From: UBA1765 sp045615885
GTDB taxonomy: Bacteria; Fibrobacterota; Fibrobacteria; Fibrobacterales; Fibrobacteraceae
Direction of reading: 5' to 3'
Assembly: GCA_045615885.1 (NCBI GenBank)
Contig: JAZLFR010000041.1
Coordinates: 1-64,000 of the forward strand
Length of the DNA stretch: 64,000 bases
Shown: piece after piece, positions 8,857 through 16,952 of the stretch
Layout of the letters: every line of letters starts with the position of its first letter
How positions within the stretch are numbered: the first letter of the stretch is position 1
Translations under genes and position numbers: made by a program
The notes under the pieces: generated by a model
Database searches by the model: none
What the model saw: only the letters and a program-made list of their open reading frames with translations
Told to the model about the DNA's origin: nothing

Positions 8857-10284
8857 ATGAACGAAGAGTTTGAAACTGCCGAATATGCGGGCCGTGCCCT
8901 GCCGCAAGCTGTTGATGCTGAAATTTACCTTTTGGGCGGTCTTATCCAGGACCCGACAAGTCTTGACGACATTGTTGGTCAGAAGGCAGTTGATTCTGAG
9001 GATTTTTCGCAGGCGCGCCATCGTGTAATCTGGGATGCCATCGTATCTCTTTACGACAAGAGTTCCCCGATCGACTTTGTAACGCTTGCCGCCGAGCTGG
9101 AACGCAATGGCAAGTTGAACGACATTGGCGGTAGCGACTACCTGATTCGCCTGGCCGACTCCGTTCCGTCTGCTGCCAATGCCCAGTATCACGCCGAGCT
9201 CTTGCGTGAAAAGTCCCTGCTCCGCAAACTCATCTCCATTTCTAATGAAACAATCCGCGGCGCGCAGGACCCTGCTGCAGTTTCCCAGGATGTGCTGCAG
9301 AAGACGGAATCCGAGGTTTTCAAGCTTGCCGAAAAGCGCGTGCGCGATTCCCTGCACCCGATCGACTCGTTCCTTGCCCCGCTTCTTCAAAAGATCCAGA
9401 CCCGCAAGGAAGGTGTTACCGGCGTGCCGACTGGCTTTGCAGACCTTGACGAACTGACCGGTGGCTTGCAGCCTTCTGACTTGATTATTCTGGCTGGGCG
9501 TCCGGGCATGGGTAAAACTGCATTTGCGCTTTCGCTTGCGGCTAACTCCGCCATTCGCCACAATCGCAAGGTGGCGTTCTTTAGCCTTGAAATGAGCGGT
9601 GACCAGCTGGTGCAGCGTGTGCTCAGTGGTGAAGCCGAAGTGGATAACTTCAAGATCCGTTCCGGCAAGCTCAACCGCGAAGAAATGAACAAGATCAACC
9701 TCGCTTGCGAGCCGATTTCGCAGGCGGCGTTCTATGTGGACGACAACTCCGACCTTGGCCTTTCGGAACTCATGAGTAAGACCCGCAAGCTCAAGTCGCA
9801 GCTCGGCCTCGATTTGATCATTCTCGACTACCTGCAGTTGATGCGCACCGGAAACGAAGAAAGCCGCTCCGTTGCTATCGGCAACATTTCGCGCGGCCTA
9901 AAAATTTTGGCTAAAGACTTGCAGGTGCCAATCATTGCGCTTGCCCAGCTTAGCCGTAAAGCCGAAGAAAAGGGCCGCGAACGCCCGCAGCTTAGCGACC
10001 TTCGCGAATCTGGCTCTATCGAACAGGACGCCGACATGGTGTGGTTCGTGGAGCGCCCGTTCTACCGCACGCACGATGAAACGCAGAAGAATGCGGCGCA
10101 GCTGCTCGTTGCCAAGCACCGTAATGGTTCCGTCGCCGATATCGACATGGTGTTCCGCCCGGAATTTACCCGCTTCTACGACGCTGTTCCCGGCGGTGAT
10201 GAAATGGACGACGGTGGCTTTGGCTCGCCGTACATGGGTACGACCGACTTTGGCGAAACCGACTTTACCTCGGGAGGCTTCTAA
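8857..10284 (+). CDS. dnaB: Replicative DNA helicase DnaB
   Basis: 475 residues. N-terminal DnaB domain (PQAVDAEIYLLGGLIQDP) followed by a RecA-type motor with Walker A GRPGMGKTAFAL, Walker B LDLIILDYLQLM and the LSDLRESGSIEQDAD motif of hexameric helicases. It unwinds DNA ahead of the replisome and loads primase. The C-terminus is a Gly/Asp-rich tail. Its stop codon overlaps the mlaE start (TAATG), so the two are translationally coupled. Confidence 0.97.
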   Translation: MNEEFETAEYAGRALPQAVDAEIYLLGGLIQDPTSLDDIVGQKAVDSEDFSQARHRVIWDAIVSLYDKSSPIDFVTLAAELERNGKLNDIGGSDYLIRLADSVPSAANAQYHAELLREKSLLRKLISISNETIRGAQDPAAVSQDVLQKTESEVFKLAEKRVRDSLHPIDSFLAPLLQKIQTRKEGVTGVPTGFADLDELTGGLQPSDLIILAGRPGMGKTAFALSLAANSAIRHNRKVAFFSLEMSGDQLVQRVLSGEAEVDNFKIRSGKLNREEMNKINLACEPISQAAFYVDDNSDLGLSELMSKTRKLKSQLGLDLIILDYLQLMRTGNEESRSVAIGNISRGLKILAKDLQVPIIALAQLSRKAEEKGRERPQLSDLRESGSIEQDADMVWFVERPFYRTHDETQKNAAQLLVAKHRNGSVADIDMVFRPEFTRFYDAVPGGDEMDDGGFGSPYMGTTDFGETDFTSGGF

Positions 10285-11063
10285 TGATTTTGTTAGCTCC
10301 CGTAATGTGGCTCGGCAAGGTCATTGTTTCTGGCATCCAGAATGTCGGCGAAATCGTCATGATTTTGCTCTATACACTTCGCACATTGCCCTACATCTTT
10401 AAGCATTCGAATCTGGTCGTCAAGCAGATGATTGAAATCGGCGTGTCGTCGATTCCGCTTTTGTTCGTAACTTCCATCTTTACCGGCATGGTGGCTACCG
10501 TGCAGGCGGAGTTCCAGTTCCGTGACCTTGTTGCCGACAAGTTCGTGGGTACTGCAGCTTGCAAGATGGTGCTCCTTGAACTAGGGCCCTTGCTTACCGC
10601 ACTTGTGCTCGCTGGTCGCGTGGGTAGCGCTCTTGCCGCCGAAATCGGTTCCATGCGCGAAAAGGAAGAACTCGACGCCTATACGGTGCTCGGCCTTGAC
10701 CAGTACCGCTACCTTGCCATGCCGCGCTTTGTTGCCTTTGTTACGATGATTCCGAGCCTTACTGTGATTTCAAATGCGCTCGCCTTGATTGGCGGCTGGA
10801 TTGTTTGCGTGCTCGCTCTCGACATTACGACCTACACATATTATACCGGCATGCAGTACTTGTTCAATACGATGGATTTGTTCACGGGCGTGATAAAATC
10901 GTTTGTGTTTGGTGCGGGAATTTTTGTGCTCGGTTACTACCATGGAATGAATGCTGGCTCCGGTGCGAAGGGTGTCGGTATCGCGACGATGAACGTTGTT
11001 GTTGCTAGCTGCCTTATGATTCTTGTCGCGGACTTTGTGCTTGATGCTATCATGTTCTATTAA
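10284..11063 (+). CDS. mlaE: ABC transporter permease, MlaE family
   Basis: 259 residues, integral inner membrane. Family hallmarks are FTGMVATVQAEFQF, LGPLLTALVLAGRVGSALAAEIGSMR and the EELDAYTVLGLD coupling segment. In other Gram-negatives MlaE with MlaF and the MCE protein MlaD moves phospholipids between the two membranes. Its start overlaps the dnaB stop by one base. The ATPase gene follows after an unusual 209-base gap; no MlaD, MlaB or MlaC gene is in the window, so any substrate-binding partner must be elsewhere. Confidence 0.9.
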   Translation: MILLAPVMWLGKVIVSGIQNVGEIVMILLYTLRTLPYIFKHSNLVVKQMIEIGVSSIPLLFVTSIFTGMVATVQAEFQFRDLVADKFVGTAACKMVLLELGPLLTALVLAGRVGSALAAEIGSMREKEELDAYTVLGLDQYRYLAMPRFVAFVTMIPSLTVISNALALIGGWIVCVLALDITTYTYYTGMQYLFNTMDLFTGVIKSFVFGAGIFVLGYYHGMNAGSGAKGVGIATMNVVVASCLMILVADFVLDAIMFY

Positions 11064-11272
11064 AAGACAGAATATAGGAGTCAGTGACAGGAGTCAGGAA
11101 TGAAGATGCATGAGCCAGATGTAAGAAAGAGGACAGAAAACAGAGTACAGAAATAAGAAATTTAAGGAAATAAACAAGTTAGATTATTTAAAGTAATGAC
11201 AGAACGCAGGATTTTTGATGTCTGATATATTCTTTCGTCTTTCGTCTTTCGTCTTTCGTCTAGAGAAATCCT
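11064..11272. repeat. Purine-then-pyrimidine spacer with heptamer tandem repeat
   Basis: No gene seen. The left part is purine-rich and repeats GACAGGAGTCAGGA-like words. The right part ends in four perfect copies of CTTTCGT at 11232-11259, only 13 bases before the mlaF ATG. The same words recur in other long spacers of this window. Confidence 0.75.
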
Positions 11273-12058
11273 ATGCCTAACGTAAAAATTGACCCGAATG
11301 ATGTGATGATTGAGCTCCGTGGCTTAAAGAAGAGCTTCGGTCGCCAAGATGTTTTGCTTGACGTGAACCTCGACATTCGTCGTGGCGAGACGATGGTTGT
11401 CATTGGTCAGTCCGGTGGCGGTAAGTCTGTTATCCTCAAGCACATGATTGGCCTTTTGCAGCCGGATGGCGGTGAAGTGAAGGTCGATGGTGTAACGATC
11501 AGTACCCCGAAATTTTTTGACACGCATACGATCCGCCGCAAAATGGGCATGCTGTTCCAGATGGGAGCCCTCTTTGACTCCATGACGACTGGCGAAAACA
11601 TTGCGTTTGCTCTTCGCGAACACCACCCGGAACTTTCTGAAAAGGAAATCCAGGACGCGGTTACGGAAAAACTTGAAATGATCAACCTCAAGCCGGAATT
11701 CCGTACCAAGATGCCGTCTGAACTTTCTGGTGGTATGCGCAAACGTGTGGCCCTCGCACGAGCCATTGCCTTGAAGCCGGAAATTCTCTTGTATGACGAA
11801 CCGACTACAGGCCTTGACCCGATTACGAGCGACGTGATCAACGATTTGATTCTTGACATGCAGAAAAAACTCGGCGTGACATCTGTCGTGGTTACGCATG
11901 ACATGGTGAGCGCCTTCAAGGTTGCGGACCGCATTGCCATGCTCTACAAGGGCAGAATCATTGAAGTCGGCACCGTTGATGAAATCAAGAATACGGCAAA
12001 CCCGTTTGTGCACCAGTTCATTACGGGTCAGCGCAAGATGAACGTAGAAGACCAGTAA
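11273..12058 (+). CDS. mlaF: ABC transporter ATP-binding protein, MlaF family
   Basis: 261 residues. Walker A GQSGGGKSVIL, signature LSGGMRKRVALARAIA, Walker B ILLYDEPTTGLDP, switch His in VVTHDM. These variants (SGGGKS, LSGGMRKRV) are typical of MlaF-type phospholipid transport ATPases. It should energise the MlaE permease encoded upstream. The gap between them holds a heptamer repeat, so mlaF may be expressed from its own promoter. A strong terminator follows. Confidence 0.92.
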   Translation: MPNVKIDPNDVMIELRGLKKSFGRQDVLLDVNLDIRRGETMVVIGQSGGGKSVILKHMIGLLQPDGGEVKVDGVTISTPKFFDTHTIRRKMGMLFQMGALFDSMTTGENIAFALREHHPELSEKEIQDAVTEKLEMINLKPEFRTKMPSELSGGMRKRVALARAIALKPEILLYDEPTTGLDPITSDVINDLILDMQKKLGVTSVVVTHDMVSAFKVADRIAMLYKGRIIEVGTVDEIKNTANPFVHQFITGQRKMNVEDQ

Positions 12059-12077
12059 GCTTGTTGAATGTGTTTGC

Positions 12078-12110
12078 AAAAGGCCCCTAATCTTTGATTA
12101 GGGGCCTTTT
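12078..12110 (+). terminator. Intrinsic terminator of mlaF
   Basis: A perfect 15-bp stem (AAAAGGCCCCTAATC and its complement) with a 3-base loop, ending in four T. Confidence 0.9.
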
Positions 12111-12167
12111 ATCTGTAAAATCCAATTTATTCTTTTATGTGGCTCAGAAAATTCGCATATTTATATC

Positions 12168-13577
12168 GTGAAATTGTGGGTGTTGGCTTTAGCTCTGTTT
12201 TTCGCGGTTTCTTCGTTTGCCGATGAAACGGTTAGTGCCGGTGTTCCGACGAGGCAAGAGCAGGAGTCGCTCCCGGGCATTGTCCCGTTTATCGAGGTTT
12301 TTGCCCTCAATGCGTTTGTTTGGGGCTGGGACCGCTATGTGATTGACAAGGATTATGCGGAGGTGACCCCAGAGATTTGGCAGCGTAATATGCGCGAGGG
12401 CTGGCAGTGGGATGACAACCATTGGGGCATAAACTTCTTTGGGCACCCGTACCAGGGAACCTACTATTTCGTGGCGGCGCGCTCTGCCGGATTTTCCTTT
12501 TACCCGAGCTTTCTGTTTGCTGCCCTCGGTTCCTGGGAGTGGGAGCTTTTTGCAGAGCGGGAATACCCGGCTCCAAACGACTTTATAACGACGAGCGTGG
12601 GCGGCGCTCTTTACGGTGAAATTCTCTTTAGGCTTTCCCGCCGACTGCTTGCAAAGCCCGACCCGACATGGTTTGAACAGGGGGCGTCCTTTGTGCTGCA
12701 CCCGCTCAGCTATTTTCATTGGAAACTAGATGGCGAGCGCCCGAACAATCCGGGCTATGTTCCCCTTTCGGGTTCAGTGACGCTTGGCGGTGGCTACCGT
12801 TTTGGCAGCGATTACCGTTACGACAAAAACGCGTCGGACCGCCTGGATAACGAGTGGAATGAATTCTTTGGCTTTGGCGCCTTTGAAATTGCATACGGCA
12901 ACCCCGACAGAAAAGTCAAGGAGCCTTTGCAGCAGTTCAACATTTATGCGCATTACGAGCATGGCCAGGAAGAAAGTTTTTTCAACATGAATTCTTCAGG
13001 CAAACTCTACAGCTTTCACAAATCGGACCACGAAGGTACTTGGACGGATGTTGCATTCATGCTCGATTTTGATTCGTTCTATGGGGACCTTGTGCAGATG
13101 GGCAACCTTGCGCTAGGCCTTGGGCTGGACATTCGCATTCCGATGAGCGATTGCATCTGGTTGCGCTATCTTTCTGAACCGGGCTTCATCTTTTTAGGCT
13201 CCGCAGATTTCAATTACGATGAGTTGCTTGCCGAAATTGACGCAAACTATGAAGTGACGCGAAACTATCAATACAACTACGGTGCCAAATACACGACTAT
13301 GTTTGAAGTTAGCCTGTACCACCGTTTTTTGGTGCGTGAGCGCTTCAATGTGAATTTCATGAAGACGATGCCGGGCACGGAACCGCACTATGGTGCGCAC
13401 GGCTACGATATTGTTGGCGTGAACGAACTCGATGCCGAGGCGAAAATCACTAAGCGCGTGAATTTTGGAGTGCGCCTTTACACGTATTTCAAGGTGGCTG
13501 CCTATACAGGCGAGTATTTTGAGCCTATGTCGCGTATAATGCATTCTGTCGGGTTCTACAATAAGGTTGATTTTTAG
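12168..13577 (+). CDS. DUF3943 family envelope protein
   Basis: 469 residues, GTG start. Signal peptide MKLWVLALALFFAVSSFADE. Residues about 80-160 carry the DUF3943 pattern: NFFGHPYQGTYYFVAARSAG, then GSWEWELFAE and a GGALYGEILFRLSRR segment. The C-terminal half is a series of alternating hydrophobic strands rich in Tyr/Phe, compatible with an outer-membrane beta-barrel. Function is unknown for the family. The sequence CATATTTATAT just before the GTG may be its promoter, with no ribosome binding site. Confidence 0.8.
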   Translation: MKLWVLALALFFAVSSFADETVSAGVPTRQEQESLPGIVPFIEVFALNAFVWGWDRYVIDKDYAEVTPEIWQRNMREGWQWDDNHWGINFFGHPYQGTYYFVAARSAGFSFYPSFLFAALGSWEWELFAEREYPAPNDFITTSVGGALYGEILFRLSRRLLAKPDPTWFEQGASFVLHPLSYFHWKLDGERPNNPGYVPLSGSVTLGGGYRFGSDYRYDKNASDRLDNEWNEFFGFGAFEIAYGNPDRKVKEPLQQFNIYAHYEHGQEESFFNMNSSGKLYSFHKSDHEGTWTDVAFMLDFDSFYGDLVQMGNLALGLGLDIRIPMSDCIWLRYLSEPGFIFLGSADFNYDELLAEIDANYEVTRNYQYNYGAKYTTMFEVSLYHRFLVRERFNVNFMKTMPGTEPHYGAHGYDIVGVNELDAEAKITKRVNFGVRLYTYFKVAAYTGEYFEPMSRIMHSVGFYNKVDF

Positions 13578-13637
13578 GTAATCTCCGGAAACTTTATATC
13601 CCCACAAAAAGAGTGTGGAATTTGTTTGAAATTTTTA

Positions 13638-13645
13638 TATATTTC
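13638..13645 (+). promoter_or_regulatory. Putative -7 box of the Rrf2 gene, 5 bases from ATG
   Basis: TATATTTC, then five bases to the ATG at 13651, with no Shine-Dalgarno sequence. Confidence 0.5.
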
Positions 13646-13650
13646 AGTGC

Positions 13651-14100
13651 ATGAGAATTTCGACGAAAGGCCGCTACGCATTACGCGTTATGATTGAACT
13701 TGCAAAGAACGGCAACAACGAGTATATGCCGTTGCACATGCTTTCTGAACGCCAGGGGATTTCTGAAAAATACCTTGAGGGAATTTTGGGCATTCTTGTG
13801 CGTGCGAAGGTGCTTGACGGTGCGCGCGGCAAGGGTGGCGGCTACCGCTTGAATGTGGACCCTAAGACTTGTTCTGTGTGGGATATCCTTTCGCTTACCG
13901 AAACTTCCGTGTCGCCGGTACAGTGCCTTGACGATGCAGAGAACAAGTGCGAACGCGCGGGGATTTGCGTGACACTCCCGGTTTGGAAGGAGCTGGATAG
14001 CATTGTCAAGAATTACCTAGGGAGCGTGATGCTTGAACAGTTTATTAGCGGGCAGGACAGGGGCCAAATGCCTGGCGGCGAATGGAACTGTGGACTGTAG
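13651..14100 (+). CDS. Rrf2-family transcriptional regulator
   Basis: 149 residues. N-terminal winged helix-turn-helix starting MRISTKGRYALRVMIELA, with the family wing ARGKGGGYRL. Residues about 90-112 hold three Cys (VQCLDDAENKCERAGICV), the spacing used by IscR/NsrR-type members to bind an iron-sulfur cluster. It probably senses Fe-S status, redox or nitric oxide, but no isc, suf or NO-detoxification gene is nearby, so its targets are elsewhere. Monocistronic. Confidence 0.9.
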   Translation: MRISTKGRYALRVMIELAKNGNNEYMPLHMLSERQGISEKYLEGILGILVRAKVLDGARGKGGGYRLNVDPKTCSVWDILSLTETSVSPVQCLDDAENKCERAGICVTLPVWKELDSIVKNYLGSVMLEQFISGQDRGQMPGGEWNCGL

Positions 14101-14496
14101 GTAGGGTTCTCATCGCACATCGTTCACAGAGGCAAAAGAGCTCCCTTCGTTCGCGCTTTTGCCGAGAGAGGGATTGCCCAAACCGGTCACTTTGTTCCCG
14201 GTTTGCCCTCCGGGCGCCTACGGCGGGCTAAAATGCGCTTGGTTCACTTCGTTCACGCGCATTTTATCGAACCCTCTCCGAGGGTTCGTTAACCACCCTT
14301 ATAGCATGCAAAAGTGCTCTCTTCGTTCGCACTTTTGCCGAGAGAGGGATTGGCCAAACCAGTCACGTTGTTCCTGGTTTGCCCTCCGGGCGCCTTCGGC
14401 GGACCAAATTGCACCCAAACATTCGCTTCGCTCATAGGGTGCAATTTGTCGAACCCCGCACCCATTCCGAGGGTTCGATCCACATTTCCACTTGAA
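14101..14496. repeat. 177-bp tandem multi-hairpin unit beside tRNA-Ser
   Basis: Two diverged copies of one unit, beginning near 14131 and 14308. Each unit is a chain of hairpins: GCAAAAG/CTTTTGC with a TTCGTTCGC-type loop; CCAAACC/GGTTTG-type; a CCGGGCGCC-TTCGG element; an AAATGCGC- or AAATTGCACC-type stem, again with a TTCGCTTCG-like loop; and a GAACCCTCTCCGAGGGTTC stem. The words GAGAGAGGGATT and GAACCCT copy the T-arm of the adjacent tRNA-Ser. Short reading frames through it look like artefacts. Confidence 0.75.
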
Positions 14497-14530
14497 TAAA
14501 AAACGCACCCTTTACGGGTGCGTCTTTTTA
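14497..14530 (-). terminator. Terminator of tRNA-Ser
   Basis: Stem CGCACCC/GGGTGCG with T-rich flank on the minus strand, placed just after the tRNA 3' end. The plus strand also ends in a T-run, so it may work both ways. Confidence 0.8.
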
Positions 14531-14535
14531 TTCAA

Positions 14536-14620
14536 AGGAGAGAGAGGGATTCGAACCCTCGGACCCGTGAAGGTCTCCGGATTTCGAGACCGGCCCAATC
14601 GACCACTCTGGCATCTCTCC
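14536..14620 (-). tRNA. tRNA-Ser(CGA)
   Basis: Minus-strand cloverleaf: acceptor GGAGAGA/TCTCTCC, anticodon loop CTCGAAA (anticodon CGA), long variable arm GACC-TTCAC-GGGTC as expected for serine, T-arm GAGGG-TTCGAAT-CCCTC. The base before the anticodon loop gives a T-T apposition closing the stem. CCA is not encoded, and base 73 would be U where serine tRNAs usually have G. Parts of its T-arm are echoed in the repeats next to it. Confidence 0.92.
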
Positions 14621-14680
14621 AATAGTTTGCACAATTTAATAAATCTTTTAAAAGTTGACAAGATTGTGGCGTGAAATTTC

Positions 14681-14688
14681 TATATTTG
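14681..14688 (+). promoter_or_regulatory. Putative promoter box of the DEAD-box helicase
   Basis: TATATTTG, with TTGACA at 14655-14660, 20 bases upstream. A start just downstream would give a leader of about 110 bases. Confidence 0.6.
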
Positions 14689-14699
14689 CGGCCACTCAA

Positions 14700-14805
14700 A
14701 GAGTCCTCCTATGTTTCTTTCGTGTGAGGCGCAAAGTGTGCGCCCGTAGTTTGGGGCGGGGGCTCTCACATTGGGACTTGTGTTTTAGTCCCCGAAGGTA
14801 ACATA
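14700..14805 (+). promoter_or_regulatory. Structured 5' leader of the DEAD-box helicase
   Basis: Three nested or stacked pairings can be drawn: TGTGAG (14723) with CTCACA (14765) enclosing GCGC (14729) with GCGC (14740), followed by a perfect GGGACT (14773) / AGTCCC (14787) hairpin that ends just before the GAAGGTAAC ribosome binding site. Cold-shock helicase genes are often controlled through long structured leaders; whether this one senses temperature or its own product is inference. Confidence 0.5.
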
Positions 14806-16851
14806 ATGAGTGAAGAAATTTTGACCAACGGCGAAGACGCCGCTGAAATCCAATCTATTAATATTGAAGAACCTGTGGGTCCGCTGTTTAGTGAGCTAGG
14901 TCTTTCTGAACCGGTGCTTGCTGCTGTTTCTGCTGCAGGTTACGAGGCTCCGTCCCCGATCCAGGCCAAGGCTATTCCAGTCCTTTTGCAGGGCAAGAAC
15001 TTGCTCGGCACCGCCCAGACTGGTACAGGCAAGACAGCGGCCTTCTCTTTGCCGATGCTTAGCCGCCTGGACTTTAGCGGCCCGACGCCTGCAATGCTCG
15101 TGCTTACGCCGACCCGCGAACTTTCAATCCAGGTTGCTGAAGCTATCCAGAGCTATGCGGTGAACATGCCGAAGATCCACATTGTGCCGATGTATGGCGG
15201 CCAGGACATTGGCGTGCAGCTCAAGGCTTTGAAGCGCAACGTTTCTATCGTCGTTGCAACCCCGGGCCGTTTGCTCGACCACATTCGCCGTGGCTCCGTG
15301 AGCCTTGCTCGCGTGCAGTCCATTGTTCTTGACGAAGCGGACGAAATGCTCGACATGGGCTTTGCCGAAGAAGTGGAAGGAATCTTGAAGGAAATCCCGG
15401 AAACTGCACAGCGCGCCTTGTTCAGCGCAACCATGCCGGACGCCGTGAAAAAGATTGTTGACCGCTACCTTGGCATTTACGAAGAAGTTCGCATTGAAGG
15501 CAAGACTGCGACCGTCGAAAATATTGCCCAACGCTATGTGATGGTTCGTCCGGAACATAAGATCGAAGCGCTCTGCCGCATTTTGGAAGGCGAGAATTTT
15601 GATGGACTTTTGATCTTTGTCCGCACCAAGCAGCAGACCGCAGAACTTTCTGAACGCCTGGAAGCACGCGGCTTTAACGCGGCTCCGTTGAGCGGCGATT
15701 TGGCCCAGGCACTTCGTGAACGCACCATCAACCGTTTGAAGACTGGCAAGCTCGATATAGTCGTTGCAACGGATGTTGCTGCTCGCGGTATCGACGTGGA
15801 CCGCATTACTCACGTTGTGAACTACGATGTTCCGTACGATACGGAATCCTATGTGCATCGTGTTGGCCGCACAGGCCGTGCCGGCCGCACCGGCAATGCA
15901 ATCCTCTTTATTACGCCGCGCGAACGCCGCCTCTTGAAGATGATCGAAAAGGCAACTCGCCAGCCGATTTCTCCGATGGACATGCCGACCGGCGAGCAGA
16001 TTAGCGAAAAACGCGTAGCAGCATTCCGCAAGAAGGTTTTGGATAAAGTAAACGAAGGCGAACTTGACCAGTTCCGCGATTTGATCCAGAGCCTAGCCGA
16101 AGAATCCGAAGTGCCGATGGTTGACTTGGCCGCAGCACTTACAGCACTTGCACAGGAAGGCCAGCCGCTCTTCCCGGAAATGGAAGATTTGCCAGCCCCG
16201 GCAGAACGCGGCAAGGGCTTCAAGGCAGAAAAATCCTTTGGTCTTGGCGCAAGTGACGAACCTCGCAAGCCGCGCAAGGAAGGTGAGAACGGTGTGGAAG
16301 AAGGCTTCCTCCGTTACTATCTTGGCGTTGGCCGCAAGGACCATGTTAGCCCGCGCGATATCGTTGGTGCCATCGCAGGCGAATCCGGCATATCGTCTTC
16401 TGAAATTGGCCGTATCAAGCTCTTCGATAAGTTCAGTACCGTGGAACTTCCGCAGGATGTTCCGGAAGCATTGCTCACGATCCTTGAAAACATGAGCATT
16501 CGCGGCAATCCTTCTCGCTTCCGCCTGATGACCGACGAGCCGCCGCAGGGTGGCCGAGGCGGTTTTGGCGGCGGTGACTTTGGTGGCCGTGGAGAAAAGA
16601 AGGCTCACCGCGGAGGCCGCAAAATTCGCGAACGCGAAGGCCGTGCAGGCTTTGATGGAGAACGCCGCGACTTTGTCCGTGGTGGCGATGACCGCCCGTT
16701 CCGCCGTGCAGAACGCAGCGAAGGAAGACCGTTCCGCCGTGACCGCGATGACAGACCGCGCGAAGGCCGCCCGTTCCATGGAGGCGAACGCCCGTTTGCT
16801 GAACGTGGCGACAAGCCGTTCCGCAAGACCCGCCGCTTTGGTCGTCACTAG
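14806..16851 (+). CDS. deaD: DEAD-box RNA helicase, DeaD/CsdA type
   Basis: 681 residues. Helicase motifs in order: Q-motif (FSELGLSEPVL...SPIQ), AQTGTGKT, PTRELSIQV, TPGRLLDH, LDEADEMLDMGF, SATMP, HRVGRTGRAGRTG. After the core, about 500-570 (EEGFLRYYLGVGRKDHVSPRDIVG...FSTVELPQDV) is a DbpA-like RNA-binding domain. The last 100 residues are an Arg/Gly/Asp-rich disordered tail with FRR and RPF repeats. Such proteins remodel ribosomal precursors and mRNA, especially in the cold. A structured leader precedes it. Confidence 0.95.
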   Translation: MSEEILTNGEDAAEIQSINIEEPVGPLFSELGLSEPVLAAVSAAGYEAPSPIQAKAIPVLLQGKNLLGTAQTGTGKTAAFSLPMLSRLDFSGPTPAMLVLTPTRELSIQVAEAIQSYAVNMPKIHIVPMYGGQDIGVQLKALKRNVSIVVATPGRLLDHIRRGSVSLARVQSIVLDEADEMLDMGFAEEVEGILKEIPETAQRALFSATMPDAVKKIVDRYLGIYEEVRIEGKTATVENIAQRYVMVRPEHKIEALCRILEGENFDGLLIFVRTKQQTAELSERLEARGFNAAPLSGDLAQALRERTINRLKTGKLDIVVATDVAARGIDVDRITHVVNYDVPYDTESYVHRVGRTGRAGRTGNAILFITPRERRLLKMIEKATRQPISPMDMPTGEQISEKRVAAFRKKVLDKVNEGELDQFRDLIQSLAEESEVPMVDLAAALTALAQEGQPLFPEMEDLPAPAERGKGFKAEKSFGLGASDEPRKPRKEGENGVEEGFLRYYLGVGRKDHVSPRDIVGAIAGESGISSSEIGRIKLFDKFSTVELPQDVPEALLTILENMSIRGNPSRFRLMTDEPPQGGRGGFGGGDFGGRGEKKAHRGGRKIREREGRAGFDGERRDFVRGGDDRPFRRAERSEGRPFRRDRDDRPREGRPFHGGERPFAERGDKPFRKTRRFGRH

Positions 16852-16895
16852 GTCTTGTAATCAGGTCTTAGAAGCAAGTCTTGAATTTGCATAAT

Positions 16896-16926
16896 AAGGG
16901 AGCCGTGTTGCTCGGCCCCTTTTTTT
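16896..16926 (+). terminator. Intrinsic terminator of deaD
   Basis: Imperfect stem AGGGAGCCG...CGGCCCCT with one mismatch, followed by a long T-run. Confidence 0.75.
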
Positions 16927-16952
16927 CAATAAAAATTTATATTTATTTGGAA

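Noticed and set aside
14159..14437. A 92-codon frame upstream of tRNA-Ser
   Set aside because: It crosses both units of the hairpin repeat and has no independent support.
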